Part shown: positions 43,382 to 52,900 of the stretch, one piece after another | Position numbering within the stretch: the stretch's first letter is position 1 | Layout of the letters: the number at the start of each line of letters is the position of its first letter | Assembly: GCF_002257665.1 (NCBI RefSeq) | Contig: NZ_MQWB01000001.1 | Span: 1,737,870-1,801,869 of the forward strand | From: Rubricoccus marinus | Lineage (GTDB): Bacteria; Bacteroidota; Rhodothermia; Rhodothermales; Rubricoccaceae | Length of the DNA stretch: 64,000 nucleotides | Direction: 5' to 3' | The notes under the pieces: generated by a model | Seen by the model: the letters and a program-made list of their open reading frames with translations, nothing else | Told to the model about the DNA's origin: nothing | Database searches by the model: none | Made by a program: the position numbers and the translations under genes

Positions 43382-45613
43382 ATGCCTTCTCGTACCTACG
43401 TCGCACAGCGCCCCGGCGCCTTTGGAGGCCTTGTCCAGGCGCGGGACCTCGCGGGCTACCAGTTGGAGGCCCTCCCGTCGGTCAACATCCGCGATTACTA
43501 CTTCGACACGGAGGACGCGGAGTTGCTGCGGCAGGGCATGTGCCTGCGCGTCCGCGAGCAAGGCGGCGAGCGGCGCGCCCTTCTGCGTGGCGTCCGGCCG
43601 GACGACCCGAGGCTGGAGATCGAGGCGACCCTGGACGGCCCGCACACCGAGGTGTTCGACACTCCCAGAGGACTGCTCCATGAAGCGCTCGAATCGCTCG
43701 TCGGCGGTAGCGCGCCGGGACTGGTGGAGCCGTTGCATCCCCTGATCCGATTCCGGCAGTACCGCACCCCCCGGATGGCGTACGACGGCACCCGCCTTCT
43801 CGGCCTGCTCTCGTTCGACGTGGTCGTGATCGAGTTGCCCGAGGGGCCGTACGCGACCAACGAATTGGACATCGAGCTATCAGACGCGGGGCACGAAGCC
43901 GACCTGTACGCCCTCGACCCGTTGCTCCGAGAAGGTGGCCTCGTACCGGTCGCGCTTACCAAGTTCGAGCGTGGCGTGATGCGCCTCCCCCGCTCCTTGA
44001 CGGAGCCCTTGTTGCTGCTGCCCGACGAGCGCGAGGCGCTTGAGATCCTCGCGGAGTCGGACCAGGCTCTCCACCGCCGCCGCGCGCGTGTGCTCCTGCT
44101 CGACGCCAGAGGCTTCCGCTCGTCCACGATCGCGAACCAGGTCGAACTCAGCACGGCGCGCGTGAGGCACTGGAAGCAGCAATTCCGGGAACAGCGGATG
44201 GCCATTTTCGAGATGCAAACCCGAGCGCCCGCCTCCGACCACCACGCGTACCGCGTGTCGGAGATGATGGCCGGTGGCGCGGAGGCCGTCGCGCCGGTGG
44301 CGATCTCGCCCGACCGCGTCCCCCCGATGGACTCGGCTCCGCGCCCCAAATCTGCGCGCGCCGAGGTTCCGTCCGAGCCCCAGGCCTCTGGCGACGGCGC
44401 CCCCCCGATGCGTCCCGAGATCGCGCTGCCGTCCGGAGAGGTCAGCGACATCGAGGATCTTCTCGCCCTGTTTCAGCCCGGCGAAACGACGACACCCATC
44501 CTCCACGACCCCGTGGACGAAGACGGCGTCCCCGAGCCCGACGCAGAGCCGCACGAGGCCTCTGGCGATGTGGCGGAGCCCGCACTCACGGAGCCCGCCG
44601 CGACGCCAGACGACCGGGAGAGCGTTCCGGGACTTCGAGTCGAAGCGCCGGAGTCAGCATCGCCCCCAGAAGTACGGCCCTCGCCGACGGTCCACTCCGT
44701 TGCTCGCTCGGCCGTCTCGCCGATCGGGCTGACCGCAGCGGAGACCGCGCCAGAGGCCTCTGGCGACCGGCCCACGGCCCGACGTCCCCGCATCCAGCCC
44801 GACGATTCCATTTTGGAGGCGGCGCTGCAGATCCTCTCGTACCACTTCGGCCAACTCGGGTGGTGCGCGGCAGACCTGGACCGGCCACGAGGGCCGTTCC
44901 GGCTGCTGCTGGCGGTGCACCGCGTCCGCCTTTCGCTGGAGGTCTTCGAGCCCATCTTGCCCCGCGAGACGGTCGAATCGCTGCACCGCGGGCTCCGGCG
45001 CCTCGCGTACGGACTCAACCACACGTTCGACCTCGAACGACTGATCGAAGACAACCCCGGGGATGACGCCATCGAGTTGCGCCGCCAGAGGTCGCTCGAT
45101 TCGCTTCGCACCGTTCTCCAGGGCCACTCTTTCGAGTCGTGGATCGGGCGCGCGCAGCGGCTCGTCGAGCGACTGGCGTCCCAACAGCGCGCGGGCGTCG
45201 AGACGCCAGACGACGCGCCCCACGTGTGGGACGACTACGTCGCGGACCCCGGCGTGATTCCGGGCCGCACGCGGGTCCGCCACCTGCTCGGCAGCGCGCT
45301 CTGGCAACGCATTGAGGCCTTGATCTCCTGGGAAAAGGACGGCGCCGCGCCAGAGGCCGACGTCGCGTACCACCTCGCTTTGGCTTGCTCCGGCATCCGC
45401 TTCGTGCTCGGCATCGCGGAAACCACCGCCCCCGGGCCCGTGCGCCAGGCCGACGCGATCCTGGACCGGGCGGAAGCGCGTCTGATGTCGCTGCACCTCT
45501 CGCGCGAGACCACGCCAGAGGCCGAGCGCCAACGGGAACTGCACGAAACGTGGGCCGAGCTCCGCGGCCCCGAACTCCGGCACGCCTTTGCCGAGACGCT
45601 CGTCGCGCTCTAG
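43382..45613 (+). CDS. CYTH-HTH-CHAD domain fusion protein
   Basis: The 743-residue protein has three parts. Residues 1-205 are CYTH-like (VNIRDYYFDTEDAELLRQGMCLRVRE, NELDIELSDAG, LTKFERGVMRL), but the N-terminal ExExK is absent (TYVAQ instead). Residues about 215-276 are a homeodomain-like HTH (HRRRARVLLLDARGFRSSTIANQVELSTARVRHWKQQF). A Pro/Glu/Ala linker leads to a CHAD domain at about 473-743 (LAVHRVRLSLEVFEPIL). CYTH-CHAD fusions bind polyphosphate; the HTH between them suggests a DNA-linked role. It is divergent from the helical membrane protein gene. Confidence 0.78.
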   Translation: MPSRTYVAQRPGAFGGLVQARDLAGYQLEALPSVNIRDYYFDTEDAELLRQGMCLRVREQGGERRALLRGVRPDDPRLEIEATLDGPHTEVFDTPRGLLHEALESLVGGSAPGLVEPLHPLIRFRQYRTPRMAYDGTRLLGLLSFDVVVIELPEGPYATNELDIELSDAGHEADLYALDPLLREGGLVPVALTKFERGVMRLPRSLTEPLLLLPDEREALEILAESDQALHRRRARVLLLDARGFRSSTIANQVELSTARVRHWKQQFREQRMAIFEMQTRAPASDHHAYRVSEMMAGGAEAVAPVAISPDRVPPMDSAPRPKSARAEVPSEPQASGDGAPPMRPEIALPSGEVSDIEDLLALFQPGETTTPILHDPVDEDGVPEPDAEPHEASGDVAEPALTEPAATPDDRESVPGLRVEAPESASPPEVRPSPTVHSVARSAVSPIGLTAAETAPEASGDRPTARRPRIQPDDSILEAALQILSYHFGQLGWCAADLDRPRGPFRLLLAVHRVRLSLEVFEPILPRETVESLHRGLRRLAYGLNHTFDLERLIEDNPGDDAIELRRQRSLDSLRTVLQGHSFESWIGRAQRLVERLASQQRAGVETPDDAPHVWDDYVADPGVIPGRTRVRHLLGSALWQRIEALISWEKDGAAPEADVAYHLALACSGIRFVLGIAETTAPGPVRQADAILDRAEARLMSLHLSRETTPEAERQRELHETWAELRGPELRHAFAETLVAL
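44748..44765. repeat. 18 bp motif palindrome inside the CYTH-HTH-CHAD linker
   Basis: CGCCAGAGGCCTCTGGCG encodes part of PEASGD in the low-complexity linker between the HTH and CHAD domains. Confidence 0.8.
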
Positions 45614-45771
45614 GAATACGAAGCGCGCGTGGACAGGGCCTCTGGCGCGCTGCAATCGCCACGCCGCAGCGCGGCAGTATTCAGGTACAGTCAAAACCGG
45701 AGGTCCCGGCCACGCTTCACCCTCTCGCCATGCGCGGGGGGGACGCGATGGAGTTACTTGCTCATACGAGC

Positions 45772-45787
45772 CCGGGGAAATCCCCGG
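45772..45787. promoter_or_regulatory. CCGGGGA-AA-TCCCCGG dyad upstream of hemH
   Basis: A 16-base dyad with seven-base arms, 32 bases before ATG 45819. It may be an operator or a leader hairpin. Confidence 0.35.
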
Positions 45788-45818
45788 CTGTTTCCGTTCA
45801 CCGCAGCGTCGAAACGAG

Positions 45819-47084
45819 ATGACCCCACGCGAGTACCTCGCAGGCTTTCAAGATGACCCCCGATTGATCTCGGGGGCGTTCTACGATCAGGCCCCGGTGG
45901 AGGTACGGCGTGGCGAGACTGTCGGTGTGGTGCTCATGAACCACGGGGGCCCGCTAGAGCGTGCCGACGTGGAGCCCTTCCTGTACAACCGGCTCATGGA
46001 CCCCGCCGCGATGCGGATGCGCGTCCCGGGATTCATCCGCGACCGGTTTTCGCGGCTGTACGCCAAGCGCCGGGCTCGCAAGCTCATGCGCGAGTACGAG
46101 CTAATTGGCGGGGAAAGCCCGGTGGTCCGCCACGCGAGAGAGCAGGCCAAAGCGCTCCAGCGGGAGCTCCAGGACCGCTACGGCGACTCGCTCGGCGTTC
46201 AGTTCAAGACGTTTGTCGCGATGCGGTACGGGCACCCGACGTGCTACAACGCCGCGCGCGAGATGGTGGCCGCTGGCGTGGACCGGCTGGTCCTTCTCCC
46301 GTTGCACCCGCACTACTCCAGCACGACGACCGGTACTTCGCTCGCCTTCTGGAAGGCGTTGGAGGACAACGGCGAGATCGAGTCTCGCCCGACCAGCTAC
46401 GTCTACGAGTACGCCGCCCACCCCAAGTACATCCGCGCGCTTTCTGAGCGGATCGACGAGGGATTGCAGCGGTTTCCCTCTTCCGTGCGTGACCGCGTCA
46501 ACATCGTGTTCACGGCGCACGGCGCGCCGCTGCACGCGCTGAAGGAAAGCCGCGACCCGTACTGCTGCCTGGTCCACGCGACCGTGCAAGAGGTCACCAA
46601 GTACCGCGCAGATACCGACGGCGGGCGCTTTTCCCACGTCTCCTTCCACCGCGTCGGCGTGCCCGGCCGTGGCCTGGGACCGAGTACGGGAGAGGTCATC
46701 GAGCAGATCGCGGACGAAGGCTTCGAGGGCATCCTCGTGGTGCCGGTCACGTTCACATCTGACCACATCGAGACCGCGTACGGCCTGGACGTGGTGGAGC
46801 GTGCTCGCGCTGTGACGGCGGGAATCGAGCATTACGAGGTCGCCAGCGGCCTCAACTGCCACCCCCTGTTTATCACCGCGCTCGCGGAGACCGCGACGGC
46901 CCAGATGCAGGTGGCCTCTGGCGACAACGGGGACGTGACGCTTCCGCCCTCTATCGCCTCGCTTCCGCGACTGGACCCCGCCTGCCGCGCCGTGCGCTGC
47001 CGCTGGTGCGCCCACATGCGCGAGGCAACAGATTGGAGCACGGTTCAGGACGAGTCCACCGTCGAGGAAACCGTCACGTTGTAG
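45819..47084 (+). CDS. hemH: Ferrochelatase with C-terminal cysteine cluster
   Basis: From ATG 45819 the protein is 421 residues. Family motifs are VGVVLMNHGGP, MRYGHPTCYNAAREM, LLPLHPHYSSTTTGTS, VFTAHGAPL (catalytic His) and PVTFTSDHIETAYGLDVV. It inserts ferrous iron into protoporphyrin IX or a coproporphyrin. The C terminus adds CRAVRCRWCAH, a C-x4-C-x2-C group that could hold a 2Fe-2S cluster as in animal and some bacterial ferrochelatases. The upstream frame to 45588 overlaps the preceding gene and is rejected. Confidence 0.92.
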   Translation: MTPREYLAGFQDDPRLISGAFYDQAPVEVRRGETVGVVLMNHGGPLERADVEPFLYNRLMDPAAMRMRVPGFIRDRFSRLYAKRRARKLMREYELIGGESPVVRHAREQAKALQRELQDRYGDSLGVQFKTFVAMRYGHPTCYNAAREMVAAGVDRLVLLPLHPHYSSTTTGTSLAFWKALEDNGEIESRPTSYVYEYAAHPKYIRALSERIDEGLQRFPSSVRDRVNIVFTAHGAPLHALKESRDPYCCLVHATVQEVTKYRADTDGGRFSHVSFHRVGVPGRGLGPSTGEVIEQIADEGFEGILVVPVTFTSDHIETAYGLDVVERARAVTAGIEHYEVASGLNCHPLFITALAETATAQMQVASGDNGDVTLPPSIASLPRLDPACRAVRCRWCAHMREATDWSTVQDESTVEETVTL

Positions 47085-47088
47085 CCGG

Positions 47089-47571
47089 ATGGACCACCTG
47101 CTCAGAACACTGGCAGCGGTCCCGCCCCTGGCCCGCATCCTGCACGTCGGCTGTGGGGATGGCACCTTGACGGCTAACATCGCCCGACTCGGATTCGAGG
47201 TCTGGGCCTGCGACGCCAACCCGGAGCCTGCCCGCGACGCACTCGCGGCCGTCCTCGGCCCTGATGTGGCCGAGGCGCGCGTCTCCCGAGCAACCCCGGA
47301 TTCGCTCGGCTTTGCCGACGACACATTTGACTGGGTGGCGGTGCATTTCGAAGCGCTCCCTACGCCAGAAGATTTCGCCTACGTGCACCGCGTGATGCAC
47401 CCTGGAGCTTGGGTCTGGGCCAGCGCACCGGCCGGCTCGCCAGAGGCCCTGGAAGCGGCAGCCTCTGGCGCAGGCCTCGCGCTCTCCGAACGCGCGGCGG
47501 CGGACGAGAAGAACGGCGAGCCGGTGGTCCGAGGCATCTTTCGCCGGGTCGGGGACGACGTGAGGGGGTAG
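47089..47571 (+). CDS. Class I SAM-dependent methyltransferase-like protein
   Basis: The 160-residue protein has the Rossmann start ILHVGCGDGTLTANIARLGFEVWACDANPEPAR (glycine-rich SAM loop and acidic motif II residue) and a later FDWVAVHFEALP segment. It is shorter than most such enzymes, so substrate-binding elements are minimal. The substrate is unknown. It follows hemH by four bases and may be co-transcribed with it. Confidence 0.75.
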   Translation: MDHLLRTLAAVPPLARILHVGCGDGTLTANIARLGFEVWACDANPEPARDALAAVLGPDVAEARVSRATPDSLGFADDTFDWVAVHFEALPTPEDFAYVHRVMHPGAWVWASAPAGSPEALEAAASGAGLALSERAAADEKNGEPVVRGIFRRVGDDVRG

Positions 47572-47572
47572 A

Positions 47573-47592
47573 CGCCTCTGGCGCCAGAGGCG
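47573..47592. repeat. 20 bp palindrome of the iterated motif
   Basis: CGCCTCTGGCGCCAGAGGCG starts two bases after the methyltransferase stop codon. Confidence 0.8.
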
Positions 47593-47685
47593 CGCACGTG
47601 GATCGTTTTGCAAGGGTCACAGCACCGGTCGGGAAGCAGCGGCCGCGCTCGGTATCTTCGGGCCCCTCCCCCACCCTGAACTGCA

Positions 47686-48441
47686 ATGCTCGTCGTCGGC
47701 AACTGGAAAATGAACACCTCGCACGCAGAGGCGATCGCCCTCGCGGCCGACGTGGTTCGGGAAACTGAGGGCATCGCGGGGAAGGCCGGCGTGGGCGTGT
47801 GCCCGCCGTTCGTGTGGCTGGACGCCGTCGCAGAGCGCGTGCGGGGTACCCAGGTGGCACTCGGCGCGCAGAACGTCGCCGCCGAGGCCTCTGGCGCGTT
47901 TACCGGCGAGACCTCGGCGCCGATGCTGAGCGACCTGGGATGCACCTACGCCATCGTCGGCCACTCTGAACGCCGCGCCCTTTTCGGAGAGACCGACGCG
48001 GATGTAGCCGCCCGCGCCAGAGGCGCGATGGCGCACGGGCTGGTGCCCATCGTGTGCGTCGGCGAGACGCTGGAGGAGCGCAAATCGGGCGACGCGGAAG
48101 CAGTCGTGCGGCGCCAGCTAGAGGGGTCGCTCGACGGCCTCGACGTGGCCTCTGACGACGCCCTCGTGATCGCGTACGAGCCCGTCTGGGCCATCGGCAC
48201 GGGCGAGACGGCGTCTCCCGAGCAGGCGCAAGACATGCACGCCACCATTCGCGCAGCGCTCCGCCAGAGGCTGGGCGACCTCGCCTCTGGCGTGCAAATC
48301 CTCTACGGCGGCAGCGTCAAGCCCGGCAACGCCGCGACGCTGTTCGCGCAAGAGGACGTCGACGGCGGGCTCGTCGGTGGCGCGTCGCTGGATGCGGCAG
48401 GCTTTGCCGCGATCGTGCGCGCAGCGGCCGAGGCTGCGTGA
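47686..48441 (+). CDS. tpiA: Triosephosphate isomerase
   Basis: The 251-residue protein has all TIM landmarks: VVGNWKMNTS (Lys), GQN-equivalent LGAQNVAAEASGAFTGE, the catalytic His in IVGHSERR, the catalytic Glu in AYEPVWAIGTG (loop 6), and ILYGGSVKPGN near the C terminus. It interconverts dihydroxyacetone phosphate and glyceraldehyde 3-phosphate. Its stop overlaps the next start (GTGA), coupling it to a lipoprotein gene with no obvious metabolic link. Confidence 0.97.
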   Translation: MLVVGNWKMNTSHAEAIALAADVVRETEGIAGKAGVGVCPPFVWLDAVAERVRGTQVALGAQNVAAEASGAFTGETSAPMLSDLGCTYAIVGHSERRALFGETDADVAARARGAMAHGLVPIVCVGETLEERKSGDAEAVVRRQLEGSLDGLDVASDDALVIAYEPVWAIGTGETASPEQAQDMHATIRAALRQRLGDLASGVQILYGGSVKPGNAATLFAQEDVDGGLVGGASLDAAGFAAIVRAAAEAA

Positions 48442-49799
48442 GCCGAGCCGCGCTCGCGTTTGCCTTCTGCGGCCTCGCCCTTCTCGCGGGCTGCGGCGGC
48501 GCGCGGCCGTCGGCCGACGGCCGCGCCAACGGTTACACCCCCGGCGTGCCGGATTTCGATCTGGACGCGAGCGTCATCTCGGCGGTCGACCCGGTCGAGA
48601 TCGAAGCGCTGGTCTCGATTCCGCGTTCGTCGCTCGTGTTCACGCGTGATGACGAGGGCTTCCGCACGATCGTCCGAACGGCGTTCCGGCTGTCCGACCT
48701 CGAGAACACGCCTCTGGCGTCGCCCGCCCGCGCAGACACGCTGCGCGTGGCGACCTACGCCGAGACGGCCTCGTTCGTGCCGCTCGTTGTACGCCAGCGG
48801 CTGCCTGCCGTTGCCGGCGCGCTCGTGGTACAGGCCGAAGTGGAGGACGTGCGGACAGGCCGGACGGCGCTCCGACGCCTCAGCATCCGGGTCCCGGAGC
48901 CGAGCGAGGGGCTGGCGCTCGGCCTCCCCCGCCTCCGCGGCATCCTGGCCACCACGCAGGCCTATCAACCACTCCTCGCTCTCGGCGTGCCCTCAGACCT
49001 GGACTCCCTCCAGGTCCGCCTCGACGTGTTCGGTGCCGCCGGGGCCGTTTCGGTCCGCGCCGACCTCTTGCGGCTCCGCGCGGACACGACGGTTGCGGAG
49101 CCGCCCTCGGCGTTTGCCCCCTCGCGCGTTTCGCTTCGCGCCAGAGGCGTTCTCGCGAGCGACCCCGACACCGTTCTCGTCTCGCGCCAGAGGATCCCAT
49201 CTCCAGATGCGCGCCTGACCATCGAGACCGCGCTGCCGCCTCTGGCGCCGGGCGTGTACCGGATCGTCATGACGGCCGAGGGCGACGCGCGCGAAGAAGC
49301 CACCACGGAGCGTACGTTCGTCGTCCGGCCCGAGGATTTTCCCCTGCTCGTCGGCGTGGAGGACTTGGTTCAGCCTCTGGCGTACCTCGCCACGCCTCGC
49401 GAGAAGAACCTCTTGCGCGATGCCGGCCCCGACTCGCTCCGCTTCGCGTTCGACGCGTTCTGGGGCGGACTTTTCCGCGACCGCCGCCAGGCTGCTGCCA
49501 CCTTCCGCGCCTACTACGAGCGCGTCGAAGAAGCCAACCGGCGCTTTTCGACCTACACCGAAGGGTGGAAAACGGACCGCGGCATGATCTACGTCATCTT
49601 CGGACCGCCCGAGCGTGTCGAAAACCGCTTCGACCGCGAAGTGTGGTCGTACGCCAGCGGCGTCTTCGCCTTTGAGCGCACGGCGCGGCGCGAGAGCGGC
49701 GACGCCCCGTTCGACGTGTGGACTCTCGTGCGAGACCGTGCCTATGACGCGCAGTGGCGCCGCGCAATCCGCCTCTGGCGCAACGGCCAGCCCCCGTGA
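48438..49799 (+). CDS. GWxTD-domain lipoprotein
   Basis: The 453-residue protein has a lipobox (LALLAGCGG), a beta-rich central part made of repeated strand pairs, and a C-terminal GWxTD domain (about 325-430) with LRFAFDAFWGG, the name-giving GWKTDRGMIYVIFGPPERVE and REVWSYASGVFAFER. The domain is common in Bacteroidota/Rhodothermota lipoproteins and has no settled function. The start is GTG 48438, overlapping the tpiA stop. Confidence 0.9.
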   Translation: MSRAALAFAFCGLALLAGCGGARPSADGRANGYTPGVPDFDLDASVISAVDPVEIEALVSIPRSSLVFTRDDEGFRTIVRTAFRLSDLENTPLASPARADTLRVATYAETASFVPLVVRQRLPAVAGALVVQAEVEDVRTGRTALRRLSIRVPEPSEGLALGLPRLRGILATTQAYQPLLALGVPSDLDSLQVRLDVFGAAGAVSVRADLLRLRADTTVAEPPSAFAPSRVSLRARGVLASDPDTVLVSRQRIPSPDARLTIETALPPLAPGVYRIVMTAEGDAREEATTERTFVVRPEDFPLLVGVEDLVQPLAYLATPREKNLLRDAGPDSLRFAFDAFWGGLFRDRRQAAATFRAYYERVEEANRRFSTYTEGWKTDRGMIYVIFGPPERVENRFDREVWSYASGVFAFERTARRESGDAPFDVWTLVRDRAYDAQWRRAIRLWRNGQPP

Positions 49800-49930
49800 G
49801 TCCGTGCGTTGCGCGAAGTGGTCTCGGCGACGATGCACCTGCCTGACTGGCCAGTTGCTCTCTTGCAGCCGCTCCTACTTCGCCTGCACAGCCCGCGGGA
49901 AGTGCAGACATGAACCTCTAGGCGAAACCG

Positions 49931-49950
49931 GGCCTCTGGCGCCAGAGGCC
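49931..49950. repeat. 20 bp palindrome of the iterated motif upstream of ileS
   Basis: GGCCTCTGGCGCCAGAGGCC in the 195-base gap between the GWxTD gene and ileS. I saw no T-box or other leader in that gap. Confidence 0.8.
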
Positions 49951-49994
49951 TGAGGTGTAGCGGTACCTTTCGCGCTCCACTTCCAGAGCCGCAG

Positions 49995-52900
49995 ATGCCC
50001 ACCGCTTCCCGCTACCCCGACGCCGACGCCTTCGACCAGGTCACGGTAGAGAAGGCGATTCTGGACCGGTGGGACGCCGAGGACACGTTCCAGCGCAGCC
50101 TCGATCTCCGCGACCGCGCGCCGACGTTCGCCTTCTACGAAGGCCCGCCGACGGCGAACGGTAAACCCGGCATTCACCACGTTCTCGCGCGGACGCTGAA
50201 GGACCTCTTCTGCCGCTACAAGACGATGAAGGGCTTCCGCGTGGACCGCAAGGCGGGCTGGGACACGCACGGCCTCCCGGTCGAGATCGAGGTCGAAAAG
50301 GCGCTCGGGCTCGAAGGGCGTCACGCCGTCGAGGAGTACGGCATCGCGGAGTACAACGCGGCCTGCCGCGAGAGCGTACTCAAGTACAAGGGCCTTTGGG
50401 ACTCTCTGACGGTCCGCATGGGCTACTGGGTGGACCTCTCGGCGCCCTACGTCACGTACGAGAACGAGTACATCGAGAGCGTCTGGGCGTTGCTCCAAGT
50501 GCTACACCAGAAGGGGCTGCTCTACCGCGGGCACAAGATTCAGTGGTACAGCCCCGCCAACGGGACCGTTCTCTCCAGCCACGAGGTGAGCCTGGGTTAC
50601 GAGGAGGTGCAGGACCCGAGCATCATCGTCCGCGCGCCTCTGGCGGACGAGCCTGGCACGTCGCTCTTGGCGTGGACCACGACGCCCTGGACGGTCCCCA
50701 GCAACGCCGCGATGGCCGTCGGCCCGAAGATCCGGTACGTCAAGGTCCGCGTCGCGAAAGAAGGCGGCGGGACGGAGCACCTCATCGTCGCCGAGAGCCG
50801 CATGGCCGCGACGATCAAAGACGAGAACGCCGTCATCGTGGAGCACCTTACGGGCGCCGACCTCATCGGGCGCCGCTACGAGCCCATGATGCCCGAAGCG
50901 GGCGAGTGGTTCGTGGACCGCGCCACGGGCGACGAAGCGTTTGCGCGCGAAGGCCTCTGGCGCGTTGTCGGCGCCAACTACGTCACGACGGACGACGGCA
51001 CCGGCATCGTCCACACCGCACCCGCCTTCGGCGCCGATGACAACCTGACGGGCCAACGTGAGGGCATTCCGCTGCTCAACCCCGTCGAGCCCGACGGCAC
51101 GTTTGCCGAGGGCTTCCCGGTTTGCGGCGGCCTCTGGTTCAAGGACGCCGACCGCCCGATCATCCGCGACCTCGCCGCCCGAGGCCTCCTCTGGCGCGAG
51201 GACTCCTACGTCCACAACTACCCGCACGATTGGCGCAAGGGCACGCCGCTGATGTCGTACCCGGTAGACTCGTGGTTCGTGGAGACGACGCGGGTCAAGG
51301 ATCGGATGGTGGAGCTCAACCAAACGATCAACTGGCAGCCGGAAGCCATTGGTACAGGCCGGTTTGGCCAATGGCTGGAGAACAACGTGGACTGGGCACT
51401 CAGCCGGATGCGCTACTGGGGCACGCCGCTTCCCATCTGGGTGAGTGACGAGGACCCGGACTACGTGGAAGTCATCGGCAGCATCGAGCAGCTCCGCGAG
51501 AAGTGCGGCGGCACGTTCCCGCCAGAGGCGCTCAACCCGGCCTCTGGCGAGGTAGACCTGCACCGCCCCTACGTGGACGCGCTGACGTGGCCGGCGCCCA
51601 ACGGCGGGACCATGCGCCGCATCCCGGACCTGCTGGACGTGTGGTTCGACTCGGGCGCGATGCCGTTCGCGCAGTGGCACCAACCCTTCGAGAACGATGA
51701 CGCCTTTGCGCGCAACTACCCGGCGGACTTTATCGCCGAAGGCGTAGACCAGACGCGCGGGTGGTTCTACACGCTCCACGCACTCGGCACGCTCATCACG
51801 GACTCGGTCGCCTTCAAGAACGTCGTCGTGAATGGCCTTGTGTTGGACGCCAGCGGCCAGAAGATGTCGAAGTCCAAGGGCAACGCTGTGGACCCGTTCG
51901 CCGCCATCGCGACGCACGGCGCAGACCCGGTGCGCTGGAACATGATGGCCGCGAGCCCGCCGTGGGAAAGCCTGCGCTACTCCGACGACGCCGTTCTGGA
52001 GACGCGCCGCAAGTTTTTCGGCACGCTCGTCAACACGTACCGCTTTTTCGCGACCTACGCGAACGTGGACGGCTACCACTACGACGAGGACGCCGCGACG
52101 CCTCTGGCGCGCCGGAGCGAGCTGGACCGCTGGGTGCTCTCGCGCCTGCAGAGCACGATCGCGGAGACCGACGAGGCCCTCGACGGCTACCACCCGACGC
52201 GCGCGGCCCGCTCCATCCAGACGTTCGTGGACGACATGTCCAACTGGTACGTCCGCCGCAGCCGACGCCGGTTCTGGAAGAGCACGGACGACGCCGACAA
52301 GCGCGCCGCCTACGACACTCTCTACGAGTGCCTACGGACCGTCGCGCAGCTCATGGCGCCTCTGGCGCCGTTCACCGCTGAGTGGTTGTACAGCCAACTC
52401 CGCCCCGGCAAAAGCGTCCACCTTACCGATTTCCCCGAGGCCTCTGGCGAGCGGTTGGACACCGACCTCGAAGACCGGATGGCACTCGCGCGGGCCGTCG
52501 TAACCGCCGCGCTCGCGCTCCGCAACGATGCTGGCATCGGCGTGCGTCAGCCTCTGGCGGAGTTGCTTGTTGTGACCGACGTGGACGGCGTGGACGAGGC
52601 AACGCTCCGGTCCGTCGAGGACGTGATCTTGGACGAGGTGAACGTCAAGCGGCTCGAAACGGTGAGCGGCAGCGGCGGGCTCGTCAACAAGAGCGCACGG
52701 CCCAACTTCAAGACGCTCGGCCGCCGGCTGGGCAAGAACATGGGCGCGGCCAAGGCACTTATCACCACGCTCTCGCCAGAGGCCATCGTGGCCTACGAGC
52801 GCGACGGCACGCTTACGCTGCCGCTGGCGGGCGAGGACGTGACGTTCGTCGCGGGCGACATCGAGGTCGTCAGCGAAGGCGTGGAGGGCCGCCCCGTGCG

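Noticed and set aside
45614-45818. Small gene upstream of hemH
   Set aside because: Open frames here lack a family match and overlap the preceding gene in another frame; the dyad at 45772 is a better explanation for this gap.
49800-49994. T-box or other aminoacyl-tRNA-sensing leader before ileS
   Set aside because: No conserved T-box sequence or specifier-stem arrangement was visible, and these leaders are mainly found in Firmicutes and Actinobacteria.
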